Shown here: positions 6,904-13,624 of the stretch, piece after piece
How positions within the stretch are numbered: position 1 is the first letter of the stretch
How the letters are laid out: the number at the start of each line of letters is the position of its first letter
Assembly: GCA_947259425.1 (NCBI GenBank)
Contig: CAMYMO010000140.1
Location: forward strand, 1-15,555
Length of the DNA: 15,555 nucleotides
Origin: an uncultured Ectothiorhodospiraceae bacterium
GTDB lineage: Bacteria > Pseudomonadota > Gammaproteobacteria > UBA6429 > Thiohalophilaceae
Direction: 5' to 3'
Position numbers and translations under genes: made by a program
The notes under the pieces: generated by a model
Databases searched by the model: none
Seen by the model: the letters and a program-made list of their open reading frames with translations, nothing else
Told to the model about the DNA's origin: nothing

Positions 6904-7686
6904 TCATGCACTGGCGGCAACAATCTCTTTGGCCCGATTGATGTCACCAAGGTTATATATATCATTGATACCGTGTCTCTTAAGCTTCTCGCTGGCAATA
7001 TGACTACGCGTGCCGCTATTGCAAAATAATAGGCAAATGCCTTGTTTAAATTCATCGACTAAATGTTCAAGGTCTTCAAGCGGTAAATTAATCGCACCAA
7101 CCAAACTATCTTTAGCAAATTCATTCTGGCTACGTACATCGATTAACTTTGCGCCGCCACTCAAATAGTTTTGTGCCTGTGACATTTCAATAGGCTGTTG
7201 CCATTTACCGACTAAACGCATCACGCCCTCATACATCCAGGACAAAGTACAGAAATGGGTAAAGATCACGATGGCCTGCAAAAATAATAAACTGACCCCG
7301 ACGACGGTGGCGGCAATCGGCATATTAAAGATAAATAAGCTGCCAGCGGCGATGTTCATTAAGCCGGCCGATAAACAAGCGAGTCTTCTTTGGAAAGGAT
7401 TTTCAGGCAGTTTCACCGCGCCAAATAGCGGGCGAACCAAATGATTGTAAATCAAATCCATTGGGTGAGCGGCTGGCAAGAAAAAAGCCCAAATACCGAG
7501 CGCTGCAACCGCAAACAGAATATAAGGTTGTTGAGTGTATAGACCGTATGCGGCGATTAGCGAACATGCGGCAGGGGTAAATCGAAGTCCCCACTCAAGT
7601 TGTTTAAGTTCCTCAGGTGAAAAACGTTGAAAGCCTTGCTGAAACAAACTCCGTTGCTGGAATGACATAGAACATTCTTTAGCCAT
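6904..7686 (-). CDS. DUF4395 membrane domain fused to a rhodanese (sulfurtransferase) domain
   Basis: This 260-aa protein has an N-terminal DUF4395-like membrane domain (about residues 25-160). Its hydrophobic segments lie near 36-51, 54-72, 103-121 and 126-147, with conserved-looking HPMDLIYNHLVRP and PENPFQRRLAC loops. A rhodanese domain (165-258) follows. Its active-site loop is CNSGTRS (222-228) with catalytic Cys222, after the LIDVRSQNEF start motif. Rhodaneses carry persulfide sulfur on this Cys, so a membrane-tethered sulfur relay on the cytoplasmic side is a reasonable guess. The start is the upstream ATG because AGAGG lies 7 nt before it; a second ATG at codon 7 lacks a good site. 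It has its own promoter (7725-7753) and terminator (6849-6875). Confidence 0.87.
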   Translation of the reverse strand: MAKECSMSFQQRSLFQQGFQRFSPEELKQLEWGLRFTPAACSLIAAYGLYTQQPYILFAVAALGIWAFFLPAAHPMDLIYNHLVRPLFGAVKLPENPFQRRLACLSAGLMNIAAGSLFIFNMPIAATVVGVSLLFLQAIVIFTHFCTLSWMYEGVMRLVGKWQQPIEMSQAQNYLSGGAKLIDVRSQNEFAKDSLVGAINLPLEDLEHLVDEFKQGICLLFCNSGTRSHIASEKLKRHGINDIYNLGDINRAKEIVAASA

Positions 7687-7724
7687 TAGAAAACCTCTAT
7701 TAATAGTAAATTTAATATAAGCAC

Positions 7725-7753
7725 ATTCTAATATAGTAGCAAAATCCTGTAAA
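7725..7753 (-). promoter_or_regulatory. Sigma70 promoter of the DUF4395-rhodanese gene
   Basis: Read leftward, TTTACA (7748-7753) and TAGAAT (7725-7730) each match 5 of 6 consensus bases and are exactly 17 bp apart. Transcription would start near 7718, leaving a leader of about 31 nt with AGAGG before the ATG. This is the best promoter match in the window. Confidence 0.7.
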
Positions 7754-7801
7754 CCGTAGTTAAATTCGGACTTATTTTTATAATATCTATATTTATCAAT
7801 A

Positions 7802-7815
7802 GGTTAAAATTAACC
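7802..7815. repeat. Inverted repeat upstream of the PhnD-like gene
   Basis: GGTTAA and TTAACC are perfect 6-bp arms around AA. The site lies 87-100 bp before the rightward start at 7902, downstream of a TATAAT (7779-7784) that lacks a good -35. It may be an operator for the binding-protein/GGDEF-EAL operon. Support is weak. Confidence 0.3.
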
Positions 7816-7901
7816 ACCCGGCTGCAAGAGCAAAAATTAATGACTATATTTATAAGGCACCTGCCAGATGCGGTTAGTGTATCGCGTGTTATGGGGTCTC
7901 G

Positions 7902-8777
7902 ATGAAAACTATCATTTTCTTTTTGTCACTCAGCTTTATATTCGTCATGGCTAAAAGCACGTTAGCCAATGAACCCTTGATTCAAAAAGATTCACTCAAG
8001 CTGGGTATCTTCCCTCGCCGTCGAGCTGAAACAACAAAAAAAATGTTCCTGCCATTGGCTCAATCGCTTTCAGAACAACTTAATACCCCTATTACATTGG
8101 AAACCACTCATGACTTTGCCTCTTTTTGGGAAAAGGTCAGCAACCAGGAATATGATATTGTTCATTTTAATCAATACCATTATGTAAAATCTCATGCTAA
8201 TTTTGGCTACCGAGTCATCGTGCAAAATGTTGAATTGGGTTATAGCAAAATCGCTGGCGCCTTACTGGTCCGCCGCGACAGTGAAATTAAATCGTTACAA
8301 GATCTCAAAGGTAAAAAAATTGTTTTTGGTGGCGGGCGTGGAGCCATGCAGGCTTATATAACGGCAACGTACCTGTTACGCCAGGCGGGGTTAAACAAGG
8401 GTGATTACTTTGAACAGTTTGCTCTCAACCCTCCAAAGGCCTGCATCGCAACCTATTACCGACAAGCAGCCGCTGCCGGTGCGGGTAATTATGTATTGGA
8501 CTTACCGAACGTAAAAAAACAAATCGACACAAAAAAAATGAAATACCTTGCTGTCAGTAAACCGATGGCACATCTACCGTGGGCAGTGAAACAATCCATG
8601 TCCGATGAACGTGCACAACAAATAAAACAAGCGATGATTAAATTAGTGGAGTCAAAAAAAGGTAAAGTTATCCTGCAATCTGCACATATAACTAAATTTT
8701 TACCGGTAATTGATCGCGATTACAACACTCACCGGGAAATCATTAAAAACGTACTAGAAGAGGACTTTTTTCCTTAA
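7902..8777 (+). CDS. PhnD-type periplasmic substrate-binding protein, probably a sensory subunit
   Basis: This 291-aa protein has a signal peptide (hydrophobic core about residues 4-17, likely cleavage STLA|NEP). The mature part is a type II periplasmic binding protein of the phosphate/phosphite/phosphonate (PhnD) family. The family wording is clear: LKLGIFPRRRAETTKKMFLPLAQSL (33-57), YDIVHFNQYHYV (84-95), DLKGKKIVFGGGRGAM (134-149) and NPPKACIATYYRQAAAAGAG (176-195). Transport members work with PhnC and PhnE, but neither is encoded here. Instead the stop codon overlaps by one base the ATG of a transmembrane GGDEF-EAL protein. I infer that it presents a ligand to that protein's periplasmic region. 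The ligand cannot be read from sequence. A GGGG stretch 5 nt before the ATG is the only ribosome site. Confidence 0.88.
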   Translation: MKTIIFFLSLSFIFVMAKSTLANEPLIQKDSLKLGIFPRRRAETTKKMFLPLAQSLSEQLNTPITLETTHDFASFWEKVSNQEYDIVHFNQYHYVKSHANFGYRVIVQNVELGYSKIAGALLVRRDSEIKSLQDLKGKKIVFGGGRGAMQAYITATYLLRQAGLNKGDYFEQFALNPPKACIATYYRQAAAAGAGNYVLDLPNVKKQIDTKKMKYLAVSKPMAHLPWAVKQSMSDERAQQIKQAMIKLVESKKGKVILQSAHITKFLPVIDRDYNTHREIIKNVLEEDFFP

Positions 8778-11356
8778 TGCAAAACAGCCCGCCTGATAAA
8801 TTTAACTGGTTTGGGATAAGGACGCTCCGACAACGATATCTTAGTGTAACGATAATTCTATCGATCATTTTGTTATTTTTCGCCTACCTTGGTTGGCGAT
8901 ATGTTGATCTGACCAGTCATCAACAATTACAACATATAAATCATCGAACTGACGCCTCTGACGCACTTGCCGATGTTATTTTACAGAAACATACCCTGGA
9001 AACCAGCTTACAGCGGTTCATCACCTTACCTACTGAAGAAAACCGACGTGCTATCGATCGTTCTTTTAAATTATTCGATAGCGCGATAAAAAAATTATCG
9101 GCTAATCACTGGATACAGAATGATTTGGCATTAGCTGATTTGGTTGTTTCCCTTACTGAGGATAAAACTCAACTGGAGAATATAACCAATGAGTTAATCG
9201 CTGTACGCAGTGATGAAACAAAATGGTTTCCTGCTTTGAATATTATGCAAGAAAGAATGTTTCGGCATAATCTTAATTTTATGTCGGCTTTAGATTTTAT
9301 AATATCAGAGAGCTCAGAAAACCTGAACAATCGTTCGCAACAACGAATATTTATTTTAGCAAATAAGATCCGACACGCCTGGCAAATGATGATCTCTGAA
9401 TTTCGGTTATACGTTTCCAATAGCTTTGGCGTATTTTCAAATAACCCCAATAAAGGAATGCAGTCTCGCAAAAAAAATATCGAGATCTATTTAATCCAGT
9501 TAAATAAATTACTAAAAGAACTGGATAAACTCGATAATTCAGGGCAGCTCGATATTCTAAGCAATAATTCGCTACAAGATATGCGTCGTTGGAGTAATGA
9601 ATGGCAATCCGCTTATCAGGACGTTCATCAATCCCTCGCCAGTAAACACTGGCGATATGATTTGGTTATTTTACGGGATGGCATCACACCAATCTTAACC
9701 CGGATTCAACAAAGATCTTCTAGCCTACAGCTTGAACTAGACGTCGCATCCGCTAAAAATATTACTGATATGACTATGTTGGCAAGAGAACTTTCCGATT
9801 CCGTTATCTTTCTGGCTATCGGCTTATCTCTACTAGGACTTATCGGATATTTCGTTTTTCATCGCACCATACTAAAACCTATTCAGAATTTTTCGTTAGC
9901 CTTACGTTCAACGGCAAGTGGTGAACATATCGATAAATCAAAGCTAATGACTTCGAATGCGGAAGAATTCCAGAGCCTGGCAAAATCATACACAGACATG
10001 CATGAACAGGTTCAAATTCGCCAATCCAATCTTGATCATATGGCGCATCATGATGCACTAACCCAGTTACCAAATAGAATTTTGTTACGCGACCGGCTTG
10101 AACTTGCCATCGCTCGCGCGCGCAGGGATAAAACTATTTTGGGATTAATGTTTTTAGATCTCGATCGCTTTAAACAGATAAACGACAGTTTAGGGCATGA
10201 CGTTGGCGATCATCTACTGGTAATGGTCTCTCGACGATTACGCAGTTGTGTTCGCAGTACCGATACGGTTTCCCGACTAGGCGGTGACGAATTTGCCATT
10301 GTTGTGGAAGGCGTGACTCATGTCGATCAGATAGTGAGCATGGCTCGAAAAATAATAAATGCCTTTGTCACTCCATTTAATCTTGAAAAACACGAATTAC
10401 ACAGCTCCACTTCCATCGGTATTGCCTTAGGGCCAAATGATGATGATGATGTTGATGCATTAATTAAGGATGCGGATATTGCCATGTATCATGCCAAGGA
10501 TCTGGGACGAAATAATTATAAATTTTATTCTGCTGAAATGGCTAAACAAGTGGCTGAACATATGGCGCTTGAAAATAAACTGCGCCACGCCTTTGAACAT
10601 AATGAATTCTTTTTACTTTACCAGCCCATTGTCGATATCAACAGTGACGAAATCGTCAGCACAGAAGCCTTGATTCGTTGGCAACATCCTGAGCGAGGCG
10701 TGGTTGGACCCGATGAATTTATCCATAGCCTGGAAGACTCCGGTCTGATACGTCCAGTTACGCAATGGGTTTTAAATACCGCGAGTCAGCAATACCTGGA
10801 GTTCAAAAAGGCAGGATACCCAAATATACGAATGTCAGTTAACCTTTCCGGCGTACTATTAAAAGGAGATTCAATTTTAGATATCGTTATAAACGCTATT
10901 GAAAAGACCAAGGTCGATCCAAATGGTCTAATCATGGAAATCACCGAAGATACTTTAATAGAAGATTTTCAGGGCGCTGAAAAATCATTAACCATACTTA
11001 AAGACATGGGCATATGTATTGCCCTGGATGATTTCGGCACCGGCCAATCATCCCTCAGTCATCTACGCTTAAACCCAATAGATATAGTCAAAATCGATCG
11101 CAGTTTTATTCGTGATGTACCTGGAGATAACAATGACTCAGATCTGGTTGATGCGGTCATTGCAATGGCACATAAATTACGCATGAAAGTAGTGGCTGAA
11201 GGCGTTGAGAATAAAGAACAACTCGAATTCTTACGCTGGCATAAATGTGATGCTATTCAGGGTTATTTTTACAGTAAACCCTGTTCAGGTCGGGATATAC
11301 TCAAACAACTCTCAGAAAGAAATAACAAGATAATAGATAACCGCAGAAGCGAATAA
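8777..11356 (+). CDS. Transmembrane bifunctional-type diguanylate cyclase/phosphodiesterase (GGDEF-EAL)
   Basis: This 859-aa inner-membrane c-di-GMP enzyme has TM1 at about residues 22-40, a long helical periplasmic region (about 43-338), TM2 at 342-362, a HAMP-like linker (363-415), GGDEF (about 425-585) and EAL (about 598-850). The cyclase motif GGDEF (502-506) is intact. The inhibitory I-site RSTD (493-496) sits exactly five residues before it. The EAL domain keeps EALIRW (630-635), Asn689 in VNLSG, Glu721 in MEITED, Asp751-Asp752 in DDFGTG, Lys772 in VKIDRSF, Glu808 in AEGVE and Gln828 in QGYF. Both synthesis and hydrolysis of c-di-GMP are therefore possible. It is translated with the upstream PhnD-like gene through a TAATG overlap, so the periplasmic region is probably controlled by that protein. 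Confidence 0.93.
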   Translation: MQNSPPDKFNWFGIRTLRQRYLSVTIILSIILLFFAYLGWRYVDLTSHQQLQHINHRTDASDALADVILQKHTLETSLQRFITLPTEENRRAIDRSFKLFDSAIKKLSANHWIQNDLALADLVVSLTEDKTQLENITNELIAVRSDETKWFPALNIMQERMFRHNLNFMSALDFIISESSENLNNRSQQRIFILANKIRHAWQMMISEFRLYVSNSFGVFSNNPNKGMQSRKKNIEIYLIQLNKLLKELDKLDNSGQLDILSNNSLQDMRRWSNEWQSAYQDVHQSLASKHWRYDLVILRDGITPILTRIQQRSSSLQLELDVASAKNITDMTMLARELSDSVIFLAIGLSLLGLIGYFVFHRTILKPIQNFSLALRSTASGEHIDKSKLMTSNAEEFQSLAKSYTDMHEQVQIRQSNLDHMAHHDALTQLPNRILLRDRLELAIARARRDKTILGLMFLDLDRFKQINDSLGHDVGDHLLVMVSRRLRSCVRSTDTVSRLGGDEFAIVVEGVTHVDQIVSMARKIINAFVTPFNLEKHELHSSTSIGIALGPNDDDDVDALIKDADIAMYHAKDLGRNNYKFYSAEMAKQVAEHMALENKLRHAFEHNEFFLLYQPIVDINSDEIVSTEALIRWQHPERGVVGPDEFIHSLEDSGLIRPVTQWVLNTASQQYLEFKKAGYPNIRMSVNLSGVLLKGDSILDIVINAIEKTKVDPNGLIMEITEDTLIEDFQGAEKSLTILKDMGICIALDDFGTGQSSLSHLRLNPIDIVKIDRSFIRDVPGDNNDSDLVDAVIAMAHKLRMKVVAEGVENKEQLEFLRWHKCDAIQGYFYSKPCSGRDILKQLSERNNKIIDNRRSE

Positions 11357-11378
11357 AGAACATAGTGAAAATTCGGTC

Positions 11379-12542
11379 TTATGCTTCTAATAAAATAAGT
11401 GGCGTAAACATTTCCAGTTCATCAACACCACCATGCACACCATAATGAAAAAATGGCTGCTCCTGCGGTAACCAGTCTTTAATAATATAATTTTCTTTCA
11501 TAATAAGTGCATAATCACCTATTCGCTCAGCCAATTTTGGATGAGGCTCACCCAGTCCAAAATAATGATTGTCAATTAATTCCTGACTGGGAATACAATC
11601 AAGTTGATTGGAAAAATTTGAAACGACATAGTCATTAAATAACTCATGTTTGTCTGGCTTAACATAGCAATAAGCTACGCGGGGTTCGCCGCTTAACGGC
11701 ACGGTTAAACATTCGTGCATATCAGGATGATCGTTTACGGTTATACATCTATCCCGGTCGGTATCAATAAAACCATGATCAGATGTAATTAATAGCAAGG
11801 TATTGGTACCAGAGATTTCAGCGATAAAGCGTTCTGTCGCAGACTGTAATTGCATAAAATGATCCGCCACTTGCTCACTTTGGTTGCCATGAACATGTGA
11901 GAGATGATCGAATTGAGACCAGTAAGCATAAATATATTGCTTACTCTTGCCGAGCAAGCTTGGCTTGGTGCAGTCACGTATCTGTTCAAACATCTCTGCC
12001 AGGTTGTTGTAACCCCGCTTCTGTGCCATTCCGCTATGTGCTTTATTAAACGTTGTCTCCAGGATCCAATTCTCGGAAACGATAACACTGTTACAGTTGA
12101 GTTGATCAAAAAAAACGGGATGCTGATATAACTCGCTCAAATCAAACCCTTGCTCGGTAAGTTCATTCTCTGCACCTCGTAAACGAAATGGCAATACGGC
12201 GGTCACCCCCCCAACCTCGCGTAAATAGGTAAACCATCCCGTTAAACCATGTTGTTGTGGGGCGAGCCCCGTCAAAAAAGCTGAAATGCTGGTCGCCGTT
12301 GTCGATGGAAAAACAGAGGTTAATTCCGCAACACAATGCGATTGAAACAAGCCAGGTTTCGATTGAACATAACGGTGCCCCAGCCCATCAATGACCAGTA
12401 ACACAATATTGTCATACTGACTCAATTCGACATCGACTAATGCTGTACAGCCAGGATACGGTCCGTTTTCGCGGCCATAGGCCTGCCCCAGGCTCGACAT
12501 CAAATTAACCAGACTGTTGCCATGATAATCCGGTAAATACAT
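11379..12542 (-). CDS. Alkaline phosphatase superfamily (nucleotide pyrophosphatase/phosphodiesterase-type) enzyme
   Basis: This 387-aa protein has no signal peptide, so it is probably cytoplasmic. It carries the metal-site pattern of the NPP branch of the alkaline phosphatase superfamily. Asp52 is in VLLVIDGLG, a Thr nucleophile region is in FPSTTATS (Thr81 or Thr82), and Asp212 and His216 are in FDHLSHVHG. Asp255 and His256 are in TSDHGF, and His370 is in YGVHGG. These residues bind two zinc ions and hydrolyse phosphodiester or pyrophosphate bonds in the family. The specific substrate is unknown. AGAGAG lies 6 nt before the ATG. The 3' end is 22 bp from the convergent GGDEF-EAL gene, with no obvious terminator between them. 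It is divergent from the His-rich protein gene. Confidence 0.87.
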   Translation of the reverse strand: MYLPDYHGNSLVNLMSSLGQAYGRENGPYPGCTALVDVELSQYDNIVLLVIDGLGHRYVQSKPGLFQSHCVAELTSVFPSTTATSISAFLTGLAPQQHGLTGWFTYLREVGGVTAVLPFRLRGAENELTEQGFDLSELYQHPVFFDQLNCNSVIVSENWILETTFNKAHSGMAQKRGYNNLAEMFEQIRDCTKPSLLGKSKQYIYAYWSQFDHLSHVHGNQSEQVADHFMQLQSATERFIAEISGTNTLLLITSDHGFIDTDRDRCITVNDHPDMHECLTVPLSGEPRVAYCYVKPDKHELFNDYVVSNFSNQLDCIPSQELIDNHYFGLGEPHPKLAERIGDYALIMKENYIIKDWLPQEQPFFHYGVHGGVDELEMFTPLILLEA

Positions 12543-12614
12543 GAATTACTCTCTTAGTTGTCAATCAAAACAAGTATTTTTTTGTTTAATATCATAATGT
12601 TACACATTTATTAA

Positions 12615-12649
12615 TGTTCAGCTTTGGTTCATGGTCATACGCCTATGCT
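12615..12649 (+). promoter_or_regulatory. PhoP-box-like direct repeat with -10 hexamer upstream of the His-rich gene
   Basis: TGTTCA (12615-12620) and GGTTCA (12626-12631) form a direct repeat with a 5-bp spacer. Each half matches the enteric PhoP box (T/G)GTTTA at 5 of 6 positions. A -10-like TATGCT (12644-12649) begins exactly 12 bp after the repeat, the spacing known for PhoP-activated promoters, which lack a good -35. Transcription would start near 12656, about 36 nt before the ATG. The match and geometry are seen directly; binding by the PhoP-like regulator encoded at 13625 is inference. Confidence 0.5.
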
Positions 12650-12691
12650 TACCATCACTGAACAAACATCCACATACCCAGGAGGTGGATT

Positions 12692-13249
12692 ATGCGCAAC
12701 AAACTAATAAAATCTGCATTTATTGCGATGACTTTATTCAGCTTCACCGTTTTAAACAGTCAGGCGATGGCTTCTGATCGTGAACACTCCCTTAAACAGC
12801 GTTATGCTAACAAACAGGGCCATAACAATCACCGTGATCGGCACCGAAATGATCAGCGTAGTGAACGTCGTCGCGATGGCCACCATAACCGTGATCGACA
12901 TCGTGATCATGATCGGGGCCATGATCGTCATCGGGATCGTCATCGGGATCGTCATCACGATCGGCACCGCGCAGGCCATCATAACCGACATCACCATCGC
13001 CATCATAACGGGCATCGTCACCGCCATCACGATCGACACCATAATCGGCATCAACATCGCCAGCATGCCAGACATGGCCATGGACATCGTGTACGTCACT
13101 GGGATAGACATCACAACCGCTACCATTATGGTGGTTATGGCCGGGGCCATCTTCATACCCGTCATTGTTGGAGTCGTCATGGACACGGAAATCACGGCAG
13201 CGCGATCCACTTAACGCCACATCTAGGCGTCGATATTCACCTGGATTAA
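12692..13249 (+). CDS. Secreted histidine/arginine-rich low-complexity protein
   Basis: I know no function for this 185-aa protein. A clear signal peptide (residues 1-27, cleavage near QAMA|SD) precedes a mature region of 158 residues, of which I count 46 His and 35 Arg. The first part (45-95) is built from HRDR-type repeats with Asp. The middle (96-145) is HH-rich with Arg and Asn. Then come a Gly/Tyr patch (YHYGGYGRGH), a single Cys159, and a non-repetitive C-terminus (AIHLTPHLGVDIHLD) that may be the conserved part. High His content after export suggests periplasmic or extracellular metal or polyanion binding (inference). A near-perfect AGGAGGTGG (12680-12688) ends 3 nt before the ATG, so expression should be strong. 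A PhoP-box-like site lies upstream and a hairpin follows. Confidence 0.75.
   Translation: MRNKLIKSAFIAMTLFSFTVLNSQAMASDREHSLKQRYANKQGHNNHRDRHRNDQRSERRRDGHHNRDRHRDHDRGHDRHRDRHRDRHHDRHRAGHHNRHHHRHHNGHRHRHHDRHHNRHQHRQHARHGHGHRVRHWDRHHNRYHYGGYGRGHLHTRHCWSRHGHGNHGSAIHLTPHLGVDIHLD
12911..12964 (+). repeat. 12-bp tandem repeat inside the His-rich gene
   Basis: CATCGGGATCGT occurs at 12929-12940 and 12941-12952, followed by the variant CATCACGATCGG at 12953-12964. Weaker copies lie to the left. The repeat encodes His-Arg-Asp-Arg units. GATC recurs exactly every 12 bp at 12911, 12923, 12935, 12947 and 12959. This looks like expansion by slippage or unequal recombination. Confidence 0.7.
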
Positions 13250-13286
13250 CATTGAGCTGGTCGATAGTACATAATCAATTCAATCA

Positions 13287-13304
13287 GGGCTGCATTTGCA
13301 GCCC
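13287..13304 (+). terminator. Hairpin terminator after the His-rich gene
   Basis: GGGCTGCA (13287-13294) and TGCAGCCC (13297-13304) form a perfect 8-bp stem around TT, followed by TTGTTGATTT. The U-tract is interrupted, so read-through into the PepSY operon is possible. It lies 38 nt after the stop. Confidence 0.65.
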
Positions 13305-13370
13305 TTGTTGATTTACCTCACCGTATTGTCATTGTATGCTATTACTTTTACTCGAACTTGGAATACTGGT

Positions 13371-13619
13371 ATGAACCGAATAATTCTTGTTATCGTGCTG
13401 ATGCTTGGCGGAATGGCCAGCAAACCAGATATGGCGTTTGCGAAAGATATTTCAAAGCAACAAGCCGCCAATATAGCCAAATCACGTTACCCCGGTCGTG
13501 TCATCGACGTCAAGCAAGTCAGTGAAAGTTCGTATCAAGTTAAGGTACTGGATAACAATGGCGGTATGCATATTGTCATTATCAATAAACAAACCGGAAC
13601 CGTTGAATCGGCAAATTAA
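13371..13619 (+). CDS. Small periplasmic PepSY-domain protein
   Basis: This 82-aa protein has a signal peptide (hydrophobic 4-14, likely cleavage AFA|KDIS after residue 24) and a single PepSY unit (about 25-80). Visible pattern: SKQQAANIAKSRYPGRVIDVKQV, then SYQVKVLDNNGGMHIVIINKQTGTV. PepSY modules are small exported domains, often beside two-component systems and sometimes inhibitory for peptidases or sensors. The ATG at 13371 is chosen because a longer frame from 13296 would begin inside the terminator hairpin. GGAA lies 7 nt before the chosen ATG. Only 5 nt separate its stop from the response regulator, so the three genes form one operon. A role in modulating the sensor kinase is inferred from context. 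Confidence 0.85.
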   Translation: MNRIILVIVLMLGGMASKPDMAFAKDISKQQAANIAKSRYPGRVIDVKQVSESSYQVKVLDNNGGMHIVIINKQTGTVESAN

Positions 13620-13624
13620 AAATT

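Noticed and set aside
12583..12610. Second PhoP box (TGTTTA ... TGTTAC) near the phosphatase start
   Set aside because: The half-sites are 15 bp apart instead of 11 and the second half is poor, so the box geometry is not met.
12911..12964. CRISPR-like or iteron-like array
   Set aside because: The 12-bp repeats are in frame, without spacers, and encode His-Arg-Asp-Arg units, so they are a coding repeat and not an array or origin.
12752..13220. Three long open frames (137-152 aa) overlapping the His-rich gene, one on + and two on -
   Set aside because: The near-periodic CAT/CGN/GAT DNA keeps several frames free of stops. Their products are low-complexity (Met/Ile/Thr-rich or Asp/Gly/His-rich) with no ribosome site. 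Only the frame at 12692 has a signal peptide and a near-perfect Shine-Dalgarno.
13296..13370. N-terminal extension of the PepSY ORF to 107 aa
   Set aside because: It would start inside the terminator hairpin at 13287-13304, and the signal peptide begins properly at the ATG at 13371.
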